Shown here: positions 1-10,356 of the stretch, one piece after another
Layout: each line of letters opens with the position of its first letter
Position numbering within the stretch: the stretch's first letter is position 1
NCBI GenBank assembly: GCA_000697055.1
Contig: JNDT01002392.1
Location: 186,001 to 250,000, forward strand
DNA from: Saksenaea vasiformis B4078
Taxonomy: Eukaryota > Mucoromycota > Mucoromycetes > Mucorales > Saksenaeaceae
DNA: 64,000 nucleotides
Direction: 5' to 3'
The notes under the pieces: generated by a model
Told to the model about the DNA's origin: nothing
The model's input: only the letters and a program-made list of their open reading frames with translations
The model's database searches: none
Made by a program: the position numbers and the translations under genes

Positions 1-51
1 TTCTGCTGAAGACCCAAAAAAAAAAGTAGTCCAGTGTATGCTTGAAAGTGA

Positions 52-551
52 TTAAGCTAACATGACAACAAAACTGGCCATAAAGAGGGCAACCAGAGCT
101 GCAGCTTGCACGACCATTGCGGAAGAGAAATCCGATACCAAGGCACTACCGGCATTGCCAGGATTCGTACCACCTAGAGAGGATGCTTGGGATCTCAAAG
201 AGCCAAGAACTCCTTGAGCAGAGCTCGAAGCTTGACTCATCGAAGACGACGTGCCCGAATAGACAGCAGTAGATATACGGCTTATGGCAGATTCCGCGGA
301 ATTCACCATAGAAGTTTGTGAAATGCCAGAAAAATTATCAGTAATCGATGAAATCCTTCAGAAAAGGGTGAGCGATTGGAACAGATTTTCTGTAAATCAT
401 CACTTACTTCGACGTCAGAGAGCTTATAGCCGGAACTAGGACGCCTGTTAGCTGCACTCCTTTAATATAATCTTGAGAAATTACCTTGAGCGTTGGCGAG
501 TAGCATTAAACAAGCAAGGGAAACCAAGATAGATGCAGTTTTTGGATACAT
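52..551 (-). CDS. small serine-rich GPI-anchored secreted protein, 135 aa
   Basis: Three exons (551-485, 444-408, 355-52) join in one frame. The N-terminus (MYPKTASILVSLACLMLLANA) is a secretion signal ending in an Ala-x-Ala type site. The middle is rich in Ser, Ala and Gly, with no recognisable domain. The last ~25 residues are hydrophobic, following a small-residue stretch (SALVSDFSSAM), the layout of a GPI-attachment signal. It is therefore probably exported to the plasma membrane or cell wall. The introns are 40 and 52 nt; the second exon is only 37 nt. The first acceptor could be either of two nearby AGs, but only CTAACAG keeps the frame open. It is transcribed divergently from PRO1 with about 325 bp between starts. 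I do not recognise a family; the function is unknown. Confidence 0.7.
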
Positions 552-876
552 TGCGTTGGGAACAAAATGAGCAGGAAAAATCGTACGGGTAGTCGAGCGA
601 ATGGTCTCCTTTTATTCCTTTTTTTCTTTCCGACACATAGCATCTGACGACTACGAGAAACTGTTTTAGTTCTCAAGTAGGACCCATGGGTTTCACTGTG
701 GAAAGATGGTCTATTTACGATCCCTATGGGAACCAGGGAAAAGCCGTGCGGACGGGTTGGTGTGGCTTTTTGTGGGAATGACTCATTGTGTGTGATAAAA
801 AAGAAAACGACAAAATGCTCACTCTTTTTTTTTTCCTTTGGTCTCTTGTCTCACTCACCTCATTCATTATTGAAAC

Positions 877-2305
877 ATGATTCATAAAAATCAGCGAAAT
901 ACCCACCGTCCACAAAAGTCATCACTTACATTGGTACTCAAGGTCGGAACAACGACCATTTGTGATGAACATACCCACTTCCCATTATTATCGAATCTTT
1001 CTCGCATTGTTGAGACCATTCTGAAGCTCAAGTCCCTTGGTCACCATGTTGTTCTTGTTACTAGTGCTGCCGTAGGCACAGGTCTTCGACGTCTTAATAT
1101 GGCACAGAAACCAACAAAGTTGGCGACAAAACAGGTAAAAAGAACGAAGCAAAAGAAGAAGAAATTTCTTAAATTTTTTTTGATGCACTATGCAGGCCGT
1201 GTCTGCGGTTGGACAAGGGCGTTTGATGGCTTTGTACGACGATTTGTTTGGACAATTCAATCAACCCGTTGCGCAAATCCTACTTACCAAAAACGACCTT
1301 GCGGATGTAAGGGAAAACTGAAACTAAACGATTTCATCTAAATTTTTTCCTTTAGCGATCGCAATACTTGAACGCAGTCAATTGTCTCGAAGAATTACTG
1401 ACGATGGGTGTGGTTCCAATTGTGAATGAAAATGATACTATCTCCACACAGGTAAACTTGCGTGCGGGGAACGCGTCTTGTTTCTAAAGTAAAACGGTTA
1501 GGAACTCCGATTTGGCGACAACGACACGTTGTCTGCTATCACAGCTGGCATGGTCAAGGCTGATTATTTGTTTTTATTGACAGATGTCGACTGTCTCTAC
1601 ACGGATAACCCCCGTACCAATCCAAATGCTAAACCTGTGGATGTCTGTGATGATCTGCAGGCTTTGAGAGAGCAGGGTAAAAAAAGAAAAAAAAGAAAAA
1701 AGAACAAAAGAGAATTCCATGATTGGTAAACTCATATTTCCTTTTCCTTAGTATCGGTTGCTTCCGGTGGATCTGCACTTGGCACAGGTGGCATGGCAAC
1801 CAAATTAATTGCAGCGGATCTTGCGACAGCTGCAGGCGTAACAACAATCATCACTCATGGATCAAAAGCTCAAAATATCCTTAAAATCATTCAAGCCGAG
1901 GACAACAATATACCTCTTCATACACGTTTCACGGCGAAAAACAATCCGCTCATGGATCGAAAATGGTGGATTTTGCATGGATTACATACAGCTGGCGTGA
2001 TTTACATCGACGAAGGTGCCGCAAAAGCCATTACTTCCAAGGATAGATCGAGTCTATTTGCTGCTGGTGTGGTGGACGTAGAGGGTCAATTTGTGGCTCA
2101 GCAAGCAGCTCGCATTGTAATGAAAAAAGAAGATGGAGAAACTGTGGAAATTGGGAAGGGTCTGGCCAATTACTCTTCCATGGAGATTTTAAGGATCCGA
2201 CGAGCGAAGAGTCATGAAATTGAAGAAATCTTGGGGTACGTAGATAGCACGTGTGTTATCCATAGAGCCAATCTCGTACGCACCATCGACGGGGACGATT
2301 TATAG
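877..2305 (+). CDS. PRO1: glutamate 5-kinase (PRO1), 397 aa
   Basis: This enzyme phosphorylates L-glutamate on the gamma-carboxyl with ATP, the first step of proline synthesis, in the cytosol. Five exons (877-1134, 1196-1306, 1356-1451, 1502-1676, 1752-2305) give a continuous protein. The amino-acid kinase fold starts with LVLKVGTTT and [11 protein letters not shown]; the substrate region has PIVNENDT and FGDNDTLSA; the nucleotide-binding segment is GTGGMATKL. The C-terminal ~130 residues (from about DRKWWILHG to the end) fit a PUA domain, as in bacterial ProB and fungal Pro1. Length is normal for a stand-alone kinase; no gamma-glutamyl phosphate reductase is fused, unlike plant and animal P5CS. 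It converges on the TBC gene with about 85 bp between stops. All introns are GT-AG, 45-75 nt. Confidence 0.93.
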
Positions 2306-2389
2306 ATTTGCAAGAAGACACAAAACAGTAGAAAATAATTCATTTTAACCATTTTTTTTTTTGCCATTTCTTGCTACTTTTCTAAATTT

Positions 2390-5026
2390 CTATGCGCCTA
2401 ATAATTTCTTCATGCCGCCCAATCGTTTGTTCAATTCTTCCCGTTCGTTTTCACTTTGGGCATAGCGCATTTTCATGTCGATTAAGAGAGCCTCAATATT
2501 TGCCAACCGGTCCTCCAAAATCGAATTCTTTTCCACCAGTGACGCATTTTCTGTGCATAAAGCATCGAACTGGCCTCGGCATTCGGCCTCGATCTTGGAC
2601 GGCAGTGCCTGCACCTCGTCCCGAAGGGAACTGACTAACGTCTGGAGAGAAGAATTCTCGTCCAATACATGTGACAGGTCGTGTCGGCTCTCTCTCAGCT
2701 GTTGTTGCACATCTGCCTCTTCCGTTTTCAGTGCCTGTGCTGAACCCTCGAGTTCGCTTGCCCGTTTTCGGAGCGTAGCATGCGTTCGTTGCAGCTCGTC
2801 CAGTAGACGGGCATCAGCTGCCTCTTTCTCCATATGGGCCTTGTGCTCCTTTTCAAGCTGGATCAATCGTCGGGGTGGGATCTCTAGAACACAGGCATCT
2901 GTGACGAGCCGCCGATCATTATCCTGACAAAGGAGTAGCTTTTTGTTTTAGGTCATACAGAAAAGAAAAAATTAAAGTCCCTTTTTTTTTCTCTTCTTAC
3001 CTTGTATTCTTCAAAGAGACCATTTTTTAAGAAATCCAATAGATGTTCAAAATCAAGACCTAGAATAGTTGTCTGGTTTCGTTTGAGTAGAGCAATGGCA
3101 AATTTGAAAACGGAGCAGATGCCTTCGGTTAGCAAGACATCGTAGATGCGGTAGACCAAGTTCAGGGGGAACTTGTATGCAAACAATGTCATGAACCATT
3201 GGGAAGCATACATGGTAGAGGTGACTCCCTGTCGTGCTAAGTGACGGAATACGTGTGGCAAATGTTCTTCCATCAATGATTCAAACTGGTACAACCTTTG
3301 GTGGAGACCTTCCATATCGGGAGTGAAGTGGCCTCGAAGGCCATATCGATTCATCAGTTGTACAAGAACACAGAATGCTTCTTCGTCGGGCATCTACAGA
3401 GGCAATGTTAGCAATGATCGGAGTGAAAATGGAATACGGTGTTTACATTGAGTAGTAACGGGCCAACGATGAAGGCAAGACCTTGACAGTAGCCCACTTC
3501 TTGGTCGTATACACTATATGCTCTTACAACATTATACAGGCCTTCCTGACCAACTCCATCGCGATCTTTGAAAAATTTGTGACCAGGGAATGTCCGTGCC
3601 AAATCTCGTTGGATCATTTTTTCATAGGGGCTAGAAGCTTTCAGTAATTCAGCGTATTTTGCCTCCAGGGCGGGATCTTTGGATTTTGACAAGAGTTGCC
3701 ACACCATGCCACGAATCGATGGGGGAATACCAAATTGGATATGTTGTGAAAATTGTTTTGTTCGGAACATGAGGGTGTCAGCGCCAGCGCTGCAGATGAC
3801 GGTAGTCCAAAAATCTTGTGTTTGTCAAAATCAAGGGTTAATATTCTCCTATTTTCACGAATCCACAGATTTTTTTTTGTTTTACCCCAATCGTAATCGT
3901 CATTTTTGTTTTGAATGGCTAGCAAACTTTTGCGAAGGGTTTGTCGTTTTATGCTGAGGAATTTTTGCGCCTTCGGGTCGGTTGTGTTTGCGGTATTGAG
4001 TTGTTCCATTTGTGCTAATAGGGCTTCTTGGTAAGCTGGAAGCTGCACAATGCTCTGGGGACGCGAAAGACGTTTCTGTTGACGAGCTACAAACGAGGCT
4101 GAGGGACGTTGGAGGGGAGTAGAGGAGGTGCTTGATTGGGAGGTACGTCGAGAAGGTGAGGCTTTGAAAGGTGACCAGAGAGAAAATATACTTTTGGGCG
4201 TTGTTGTTGTCGTCGTCGTTGTAGTTTCAGCACTATCACGTCTGCGGGCTTGGGTATCGATGGGAGAGGGGTGAGGAGGTTTACTTCGTTTCAGCATAGA
4301 GGCTGCAGTTTCTTTGACTGTATCATCCAACGGAATTTCGTTGAGATCTGAGGCAGAGACTTTGCTTAACCGCATGGATCGGCGACTTGCGTCAGGTGTG
4401 TCGGGATAGTTGTTCGGAGGAATCCCTGGCAAGGTGGTGGCGGTGTCGGTAGATCCATCTTTGTTGGCTGGTGGTGCATCAAAGTAGGAACCGTCCGTAG
4501 ACGAAGAAGAGGATCCTTGACTCATTTCAGGTGTTTCCATGGAATTGTGGTCAGCCTTGTCTTCTTCCTCAATTTCTGGATCAAAATGCTCCATTTCAGA
4601 ATCGGTACAACTACTACTATCGTTATCTGATTCGTAATAGGGTCGATGCTTGTCCTTTTCTGCTAGCATATAAAAAGAACACGGTGAACTTCAGAAAGCG
4701 GAGAAAAAAAAGAAGGGAAAAGGAAAGAGGAAAGAGAGAGGGAATTTGACAATTTTACCTTGTAAAGTAGCTGTTGTTAAGGGCCAGTGTTGATCTTCTT
4801 TCTCATGCTTATCATCATGTACTCGAGCAACATGGCCTTCTTGCTGCTTTGTTGTGCTCAGGTCAATCTGATCCAAAGAATCCAAGGGCTCATAGAAGAC
4901 ATCTGGCTTGTCAAGAGGAGAATGTGGCGGTGAGTCATACAGCGGTTCGCTGGCTGGCTCAGCAAGCAATGTGAGATTGGCGTTGGAATGGATCGCCATG
5001 GCATTCGAAAGAGGGAAATGTCCCAC
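2390..5026 (-). CDS. TBC-domain Rab GTPase-activating protein (Gyp5/Evi5-like), 779 aa
   Basis: Exons 5026-4759, 4662-3886, 3814-3447, 3393-3001 and 2923-2390 join in frame. The first ~340 residues are acidic and Ser/Thr/Pro-rich, probably disordered, with a run of about nine Thr. The TBC domain begins at DYDWDFWTTVI and contains IPPSIRGMVWQLL, the arginine-finger region (IQRDLARTFPGHKFF) and the glutamine-finger motif (VGYCQGLAF), so the GAP should be catalytically competent. After PPRRLIQLEKEH the C-terminal ~150 residues form a coiled coil. Domain order (disordered N-terminus, TBC, coiled coil) matches Gyp5 and Evi5-type GAPs acting on exocytic or Golgi Rabs; the target Rab is inferred only. 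The start at 5026 is uncertain: Met at 4999 is also in frame, and a short upstream exon is possible. Confidence 0.88.
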
Positions 5027-6440
5027 AAAGGTTGCAAGTTAATTACCGCGACAAACACAAGAAGATTTGCCATATTGGGACTGGCGGCGATCGAAGTCTA
5101 TACTTGGACCCCACATGTAAAAAAATAAATAACATCATTTTTTTCATTTTTAATAATGTATAGCGCAGGAACCACAAAAATAACTTTAAACTATTTGTAT
5201 GTATCCAAGAGAGATACATAAGAAGAAAAATAAGAATAACAAACAGTAAAAGGATACAGACATCTATCTAATCAACGGAGAAGAGAAGGGGGGTTGGAGG
5301 CTCTGGGGTATGGGAGGTAGAGAGGAAAGGCGGCCCATGGTAGAACGATATTTTGACAAGAGGTCATTTGTGATAAACATGTGAAATGGTGTTTTAAACA
5401 AGGAAATTGATGGTGGCATATAAACCAGTTCTGTTGTTTAAGCTACAAGGAGGTGACATCCGTCACTTATTCCCACCAACTTCCCCCCGTTAGACTCCTC
5501 TTTTCTGGTCCAAATGCTTGTTAATAATGGAAGATTGTTATTGTTATCTGATCGTAGGAATCGGACAATCATACTCCTGCGCTTAGCACTCCTCACAACA
5601 GTAATGAGAAATAATAATCATATATATATGAAGACGCTTATTAGGTCTGCGCACTCTATTTCAGATTCCGTGCGAATCAATGTCAATGATCTGCTTTGAT
5701 CTTGACTGGCTCAGGAGACAGCCCTCATTAGATACTGCAGATCGCATCAAAAGAATTATTACTGCTTCTAACCCTGATATCTCAATGGTTGAGTGTAATA
5801 TCCAACCTTGCAATCTGTAAACGAGGGTTTCACTCGCAAAGTTTGGAAGTAAATTCCCAATTAAAGTCCTAAACGCTGCTTGTGTTCAGTGTACTGTACA
5901 TGGACAACGGTTGATTTATCCGATGATATTTCCACAACCACAAATGTAGAATGGCTTATTCTCTCAACTAACAATGACACAAAGGCGACGTGTTAGGGTG
6001 ATTCAGGAACTGTACATGGTTCTACTACTATATCAATGGTAATCCAGGAACGGGATACTATGTCATTCAATGTGTCCATTTTCTGAAAAGAAAAAAAAAA
6101 GAACCTTAAATGAAACCAGGCGGTGTAGTTGCAATACAAAAGACTGAGTTTGACGAATCCCGAGTAACAGGAGAAAATGAACTGCGGATTTTAAATGCGC
6201 CTTACAGTTCAATTGCATGTTTTAAAGTGCTTCACCCAGTTGCTCGATGCGAGAATCTGTATCACCATCTCCAAAACAGACAAGACGCCGATGGATAGAG
6301 TCTAAGGTGCCTGTTCAGAGAAATAGTTCTGCTCGGGAGAAAATATGAGGGCGCTTCAATTTTTGGTTTCACTTGCCTGCAAGCTTCCATTTTTCCGTCA
6401 GACATTGTTCCACGTCCAAAAGTCTGTGTTGTCTAATTTT
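5027..6440. other. intergenic region, no gene recognised
   Basis: About 1.4 kb upstream of the TBC gene. It holds short ORFs only, with no splice-joined coding frame that I could extend. The first ~350 bp are A-rich with pyrimidine blocks and probably contain the TBC promoter. Confidence 0.5.
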
Positions 6441-6443
6441 ATC

Positions 6444-7120
6444 TTTTATTGAACAGCCTTTTACGCTAATCTAAATAAACTATGTGTCTATGAAGAACCG
6501 AGTTGGGCTAAGGAAAGAATTGAGTACGCGATGATCAGTTCACGAGTTGGCGACAAAGTAACTTTGTACTTACATCAACTTGGCCCCTCGTTGGACGCAT
6601 AATTTATTGGAGCAACATAAAAAATCATTCACGGCTAGTAAATGGAAGATTCCTCGATGTATTTTTACTTAGCCGCGAGGGGTAATCAGGCCAAAAGGCC
6701 TGGGCCAAGCCCGCACCTAAGTCCAGTAGGGCCAGCATGGGAGATCCTGGCGATGAGGACCAGTGTTAAGAAGTACGCCGTGCAGAGGACTTGAAGCGAT
6801 TCAAATATCTGGTGACGTGTTGTGGGAATTGGATAACGCAAATTGCGATAACACTTGCTTGCCTGGTGGTGAACAATAGGCTACATCACAGCCAGGACGG
6901 TGCGGCACAGAGGCCATGCAGGCTAAATAATAGACAAAAAAACATGAATAATTGTATATGTACATAAATTGACATCCTTACCGGGGAAGTTAAAGATAAA
7001 CAGAGCCAAAGAAAAAAGTGGAAATTTAACTACCAAACATTGACACCGTGATATATTTTCTTGCTGAAGAGAAATATGGAAGAGCCTCAGATGATCTTCG
7101 GAAAAAAGACGAGAGCAATG
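6444..7120 (+). repeat. dispersed repeat copy 1 (fold-back head + core)
   Basis: It begins with the family's common start (TTATTGAAC, then TTTTACGCTAATCTAAATAA). The first ~165 bp form an imperfect inverted repeat: the left arm TACGCTAATCTAAATAAAC reappears reversed as TTTATTGGAGCAACATAAAA. The core follows: GGTGGTGAACA..., the CATGCAGGCT block near 6915, the AACATGAATAAT block near 6941 and ACAGAGCCAAAGAAAA near 7000. The 3' end is diverged, so the right edge is approximate. No coding capacity. Confidence 0.6.
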
Positions 7121-7339
7121 CATTATGAGACAAACGGCCAAGTATTACGTCGCATTTCGCAAGAAATCGATCATCGTGGAGCGTTTCGAAGCGACAATTT
7201 CTCCCTATGGTAGTTTCAACCCTTCTTTATAACCTTGAACTTGATTTTACGGAGGTTGGAAACTTACACCATGTTTTCTGGTCGTTCCCGCCAGAGCTCT
7301 TGAAAATGACGAGGCTTTAAGTGAGAGAGGGTTGACAAT

Positions 7340-7966
7340 ACTCGATTTTAAGCACACATTTACTTTGTGTTGACACCACCTCAATCCTGCGGTGAGGAAC
7401 GATGGATCTTTGCGCAGAGAAGCAAATATCTTTACTTCTAAATCGAAGGTGTATTGCGCTGGTCCATTGTAAAGTGACAGTATTTAAAAGGGACGCATGA
7501 AATTCTTTTTTTTCTTTGGCTCCGTTTCCCACATGAAAAGCCCGGTACGTCCTGGGATTGACCATACACACAGAAAATTACGTCTTTTAATTGATTGTTT
7601 AGGTCTCTAGTCGTTGAAGCATGACACTGGCCACTCGATGGAAGCCATGAACTTCTTTTCCCAACGCCACCGAAATGGTGCAGGGTGTGGCACCCGCAAA
7701 CTATGTGGGATTACCTTCGGGGGAAGTAAAATGACACCAAATATTATTCCATTTACCAACCATGAACAAATTTTACGCTAATCTATATAAATTTCGCGTC
7801 CATCAAGGAGCCGCGTTGATGTAAGTAGCGTTCGAATTTGTTGCCAACTTATATATTGACGAACGCATACTTGATTCTTTTCTTAGCATAAAGTGGCTCC
7901 TCATGGATGCAAAATTTATATAGATTAGCGAAAAATTCTATTCAATAAACAATAGAAGGTTGGCAC
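7340..7966 (-). repeat. dispersed repeat copy 2 (inverted orientation)
   Basis: Reading the minus strand from 7966 gives the family start (TTTATTGAATAGAA), the fold-back head (7775-7935), the CATTTACCAACCATGAA block and, near 7500, the core block TTTCTTTGGCTCCGTTT. Near 7400 is tail-A-like sequence (ATCTTTGCGCAGAGAAG). The internal part is diverged. Confidence 0.5.
7775..7935. repeat. near-perfect fold-back (terminal inverted repeat) unit, ~160 bp
   Basis: The left arm TACGCTAATCTATATAAATT and the reversed right arm CGCTAATCTATATAAATTTT face each other across an ~70-bp spacer. The arms extend about 40 bp each, through CGCGTCCATCAAGGAGCC and its reverse GGCTCCTCATGGATGC. It is the best-preserved copy of the fold-back head shared by all repeat copies here and could form a long hairpin. 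Confidence 0.75.
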
Positions 7967-8236
7967 TGTATTCATTCATACAGTTTTTTCTTCCGTTTTC
8001 TTTCCTCGTTCAATTGCAAAATGGATGATCCTAAAATTCGTTTTGGATAGCAACAATCAATGCTGGTATGATCTTGTAAGGGCTGGATCTTCTGAAGAAT
8101 TCTAACGCCATTGATCTTATTACGAAAGCAATACTGAATGAATAGGGCAGGCATTATGCGGCGAGCGCCGCTGTAGAATGGATCACAGATTCCTGTTATA
8201 TTCTGTAATTCCATCAATGGAAGCTTCACATGCAGT

Positions 8237-8605
8237 TTCCTTAGCGATTCAGTCTAATGTTACGGCAGAACCAACGACCCTCTTAATTGAATACAGTTTG
8301 TAGTTTCAGAACTATACAACATCCAGCCCTATGTGGTGCTTCTGTGCATTGACAAAGTGTCACTATCAGCCAAGACGCATTCTTCTCCGAGTCCAATCAA
8401 CCCCAATTGGCTGAAACTGCGGAAGATGATTTGGGCTAAAGCATGCCTGATCTTCATGCAAGATATGGCTGTATACAGCGGTGCACAACTTGAGCAAAAA
8501 CTGGATCCTCCGGTGGCCCTGACCTGGGATGGGTCTCGAGGAAGAGAGAGGGAGTTCCAAGAAGCCAACGATTCCATAGTCCTATTTGTGCAGACAATAG
8601 AATAA
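8237..8605 (+). pseudogene. decayed coding fragment, possibly transposon- or nuclease-related
   Basis: A frame of about 90 codons (8333-8605) reads PYVVLLCIDKVSLSAKTH... and NWLKLRKMIWAKACLIF, which looks like real protein. Upstream of 8330 the same kind of sequence continues only with in-frame stops (for example around NDPLN and VSELYNIQ). The pattern of a hydrophobic strand followed by a WAK/C segment reminds me of PD-(D/E)XK-like or transposon-associated proteins common in mucoralean genomes, but that is a weak impression. No start codon or splice structure restores it. Treat as a relic of unknown origin. Confidence 0.3.
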
Positions 8606-9201
8606 TAAAGTGTCGAGCTCAATTCCCTCAAATGAAAGGCCAGTTTTGTATCAAAGTCAAAGCTTAGAAACGGACAAATAAGCAAGACTTTGAATGTTGT
8701 TTTATGGGTATTTCTTTGTGTTATTTAAATGACTTCATAGTGCTTGCGGGTAATAGCGGGATGGTGGCATTCTGCCCAGTTTGATGCACCTTCTTGTTTT
8801 CTATCAAAGCACCTTCATATTCTCTCCCAAACCAAATTACTTCTCTACACGGGCGCCTTAAAACATGCAACTAACTGTGTATCTGTTGACAACTACTTAA
8901 TATCGCCTGTGTCTAGCTGAATTTCTTGTGTATATTATGTTCTTGGACACGTTGCTTTATCAATGTGTGAAAATTCTTTAAGTAGAGCTCATACTTGTAT
9001 CAGTGTTAATGAAAACTTTTAAATAGAAAGAAAATAAAAAGCATATCAGGATGTAAAGGCTGTATGAACGCTTGTAATGATCAGACACCATTTTTGAACA
9101 AGAGCGCGGATAAAAATAAACAAAATTTGAGTTTGCATTTGCTTGTATTCACTGTCCGATCTTCTTCCGCCACCACGCTTTCCTCAGTCTCGGGAAAGAA
9201 T
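8606..9201. other. intergenic region, no gene seen
   Basis: About 600 bp of AT-rich sequence between the decayed fragment and the small membrane-protein gene. Only short random ORFs; the 3' part presumably carries that gene's promoter. Confidence 0.5.
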
Positions 9202-9768
9202 ATGTTAAAGCACTTGTTGCTAGTTATCGTAAGAAACCAAATAAGAAATTCACGCATGACTAGACATTGCTATATGCACGTGTTGTGTGTTAGACCACCT
9301 TGGCAGTGAGCGCGATGGCCGTGGAGCCAACATTGTTTTGTAAATGTTTCTGTGGATCCAACAGTACCATCTTTGAACTTCCCGTAACCGATCCCAAACC
9401 ATGCGGCAATTGCACCAAACAGTTCTGTCTGGACAATGTCAAAGATGGCATGTGTGATGGTATTGCCGACGAAACGTGTCCGAGTAATGACTTTAAGACA
9501 GCATGTTTCGGTAAATATCATTCAGACGTTAGTCCATATCTCATTTTTCTCCAATTAGCTCGTGACTCGTACAAAGATGAAGTTATTGTGCGAACGTTTT
9601 TGTTTCTTACACTTGGGCTGGTCCTCTCCGCCGCGGTGAAACCCTACGTGGATCGATGGAGAAAGGTTTTCATTTTTTTCTTTAGCTCTTAACTGTCACA
9701 CAGCTAATTTCATTTTTATGTAGAATCGTCATACAAGCAATCAGTATACTGCAGTACCTAGTCGATGA
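9202..9768 (+). CDS. small cysteine-rich type I membrane protein, 131 aa
   Basis: Four exons (9202-9228, 9294-9510, 9559-9665, 9724-9768). The first exon encodes only nine residues; joined to the second it makes a clean signal peptide (MLKHLLLVITTLAVSAMAVE). The luminal or extracellular part is cysteine-rich: CKCFCGSNST, CGNCTKQFC, DGMCDG, ETCPSND and ACF. One membrane segment follows (FLFLTLGLVLSAAV), then a basic cytosolic tail ending in NRHTSNQYTAVPSR. This matches a widespread but uncharacterised family of fungal membrane proteins that begin with CKC-C-F-NST after the signal peptide; I cannot give a function. Introns are GT-AG, 48-65 nt. Confidence 0.75.
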
Positions 9769-10356
9769 TTTATATCCAATGCCTGTATTCCGGTGAGGAT
9801 TCCAAAAAAAGACATATGTAATGTGTAAGATAAACATGCGTATTCATCCCATCGTAAGAACCTATAAAGAATCGAAAGCCAAAACAGAAACACCATCTAT
9901 TTTTTGCGATATTCGTAGAGACTAAAAAGGAAGGCAGAAATTCAGCTTATCTTCTCAGTTTTCTCGAGCGATGTAGCGGCCACAAGTTTTAGTCTAGCCA
10001 TTTCCTAATATGAGCCTATGCTCCCTCAGTATTGTCATAAGATTATTGAATCGGAAAATTGGTTGCAACTTCTTCTATCAACGAGGTAGACCGGTTACAT
10101 TAGAATGAGTTCAATTTTCCTTTATGCAGGTGTGCTAACGTGGCGAGCCAAGGCACCCCTATCACTGCATCATGTTTTATCGTTGCAGACAGTGCTACAA
10201 TACCATCACAATGAAACGAAACACCGTATTCATATGGTCGCCAGAAAGGGTTCCTTGAAGTTCACAGAATAAATCTCCTAAAGTGCCATGACATTCAGTC
10301 GTTAATTTGTTAAAAACAAAGAGCAGCATGTACATATATTTTGTATCTACACTAAA
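9769..10356. other. intergenic region between convergent genes
   Basis: About 590 bp between the stop of the small membrane protein and the stop of the myosin gene. No ORF or repeat of note; it should contain both 3' UTRs. Confidence 0.5.

Noticed and set aside
1529..1729. Separate short ORF inside PRO1
   Set aside because: It is exon 4 of PRO1 read through into the following intron.
5775..5852. tRNA-like segment with TATCTCAATGGTTGAGTG and GAGGGTTTCACTCG
   Set aside because: The acceptor stem does not pair and the T loop lacks TTC in the right place; at best a very old tRNA-derived relic.
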